A stretch of 5,737 nucleotides of DNA from PALSA-1004 sp046596405 (GTDB lineage: Bacteria > Pseudomonadota > Gammaproteobacteria > Burkholderiales > SG8-41): NCBI GenBank assembly GCA_046596405.1, contig JBKJMN010000254.1, forward strand, positions 1 to 5,737, in the 5' to 3' direction. A model generated the notes under the pieces. It worked only from the letters and a program-made list of their open reading frames with translations, had not been told where the DNA came from and did not search any database. The translations under genes were made by a program, and so were the position numbers. This document shows positions 5,278 through 5,737 of the stretch, piece by piece. Every line of letters begins with the position of its first letter. Position 1 is the first letter of the stretch.

Positions 5278-5737
5278 TTACAGTTGATGGACCCGCACCA
5301 TGCGCCACTTGATGGCGCCGCCGGGAGCGTCGTTGGCGCCATTGCCGAACTGGAGCGAGAACGGCCCTGCCGGAAACTTGCCGTTATTCATTTTGGTCGT
5401 GACTAGTCCGTTCATTTTGACGGTCACTTCCGGGCCCTGCGCGTAGATCTCCAGCGTGTTCCATTTGCCGCCGGCCTTATACGGATTGGGAACCGGTACT
5501 TGGGCGAAATTGACGATAGCCCCCGTTCCGTAATCCTGGCCGGGGCGCTGGTCGAAAATATTCACTTCGTACGCGTTGTCGGCGCCGATTTTCTTGGGAT
5601 CGGTGGCGCGGATGAAGATGCCGCTGTTGGTGGTGGTATCAGCCCAGAACTCGGCATAAATCTGGAAATCCCGATAGGAATTTTTCGTCACGAGCTGCCC
5701 GCCCTTGCCTTTATCGGCCACGATGGCGCCGCCCTCG
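5278..5737 (-). CDS. DUF1080 / 3-keto-disaccharide hydrolase-like domain protein (N-terminus beyond window)
   Basis: 152 C-terminal residues are visible and the frame stays open to the right edge; the upstream codons read E-G-G-A-I-V into ADKGKGG. A start at the GTG at 5721 would be internal and is rejected. The sequence matches the LamG-like beta-sandwich family once called DUF1080, now annotated as 3-keto-disaccharide hydrolase-like. Segments supporting this are SYRDFQIYAEFWAD, TNSGIFIRATDP, AYEVNIFDQRPGQDYGTGAI and the terminal GGAIKWRMVRVHQL. Characterised relatives cleave 3-keto-glycosides or bind sugars; the activity of this one is unproven. Full-length members usually have about 200-230 residues and a secretion signal, so roughly a quarter to a third of the protein, including any signal, is missing. 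It converges on lysR and ends at the strong terminator just downstream. Confidence 0.85.
   Translation of the reverse strand, partial: EGGAIVADKGKGGQLVTKNSYRDFQIYAEFWADTTTNSGIFIRATDPKKIGADNAYEVNIFDQRPGQDYGTGAIVNFAQVPVPNPYKAGGKWNTLEIYAQGPEVTVKMNGLVTTKMNNGKFPAGPFSLQFGNGANDAPGGAIKWRMVRVHQL

Noticed and set aside
5278..5721. GTG 5721 as the true start of the DUF1080 gene
   Set aside because: The family-like sequence (GGAIV) continues upstream without a stop to the window edge, and the visible part lacks the N-terminal strands of the domain.

Overview
The window reads as chromosomal DNA of a GC-rich betaproteobacterium, most likely Burkholderiaceae (Burkholderia, Paraburkholderia or Caballeronia-like). 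This is inferred from GC-rich third codon positions, an orphan Bug-type (TctC) periplasmic binding protein of the kind greatly expanded in Burkholderiales, and the overall gene style. All six protein-coding genes look intact. The only truncation is the last gene, which is cut by the window edge. I see no tRNA, rRNA, CRISPR array, transposase or phage gene.

Layout. 1-264 is non-coding: a REP-like GC palindrome at the left edge, a short 12-bp tandem repeat, and an extended -10 promoter with a palindrome in the leader of the first gene. 265-1350 (+) encodes an acetamidase/formamidase-family protein with a lipoprotein signal. It converges on 1478-2446 (-), an orphan Bug/TctC solute-binding protein. 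Upstream of that gene, on the same strand, lie pirin (2555-3439) and an FMN-dependent NADH:quinone/azo reductase (3504-4133), 64 bp apart and in the order azoR then pirin. A LysR-type regulator (4231-5169, +) is divergent from azoR across a 97-bp AT-rich intergenic region that holds a T-N11-A type palindrome. LysR converges on a DUF1080 / 3-keto-disaccharide hydrolase-like gene (5278 to the right edge, -), which ends in a textbook intrinsic terminator with a UUCG tetraloop.

How the genes may work together. The coherent unit is lysR <> azoR-pirin. By family knowledge, AzoR reduces quinones and azo compounds with NADH, pirin is an Fe-cupin with quercetinase-like activity in some bacteria, and divergent LysR regulators normally control the neighbouring operon. 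Together they suggest an inducible response to quinones, flavonoids or other aromatic electrophiles; the inducer is unknown. The Bug gene has its own probable promoter and a structured leader, but it could also receive read-through from azoR-pirin. The amidase lipoprotein and the DUF1080 gene look like independent neighbours.

Novelty. I found no clearly new multi-gene system. The items most worth a second look are the LysR start (TTG, no Shine-Dalgarno, directly abutting the stop of an in-frame 22-codon upstream ORF), the surface-lipoprotein prediction for an acetamidase/formamidase-family enzyme, the LysR box, and the hairpin-rich leader of the Bug gene.
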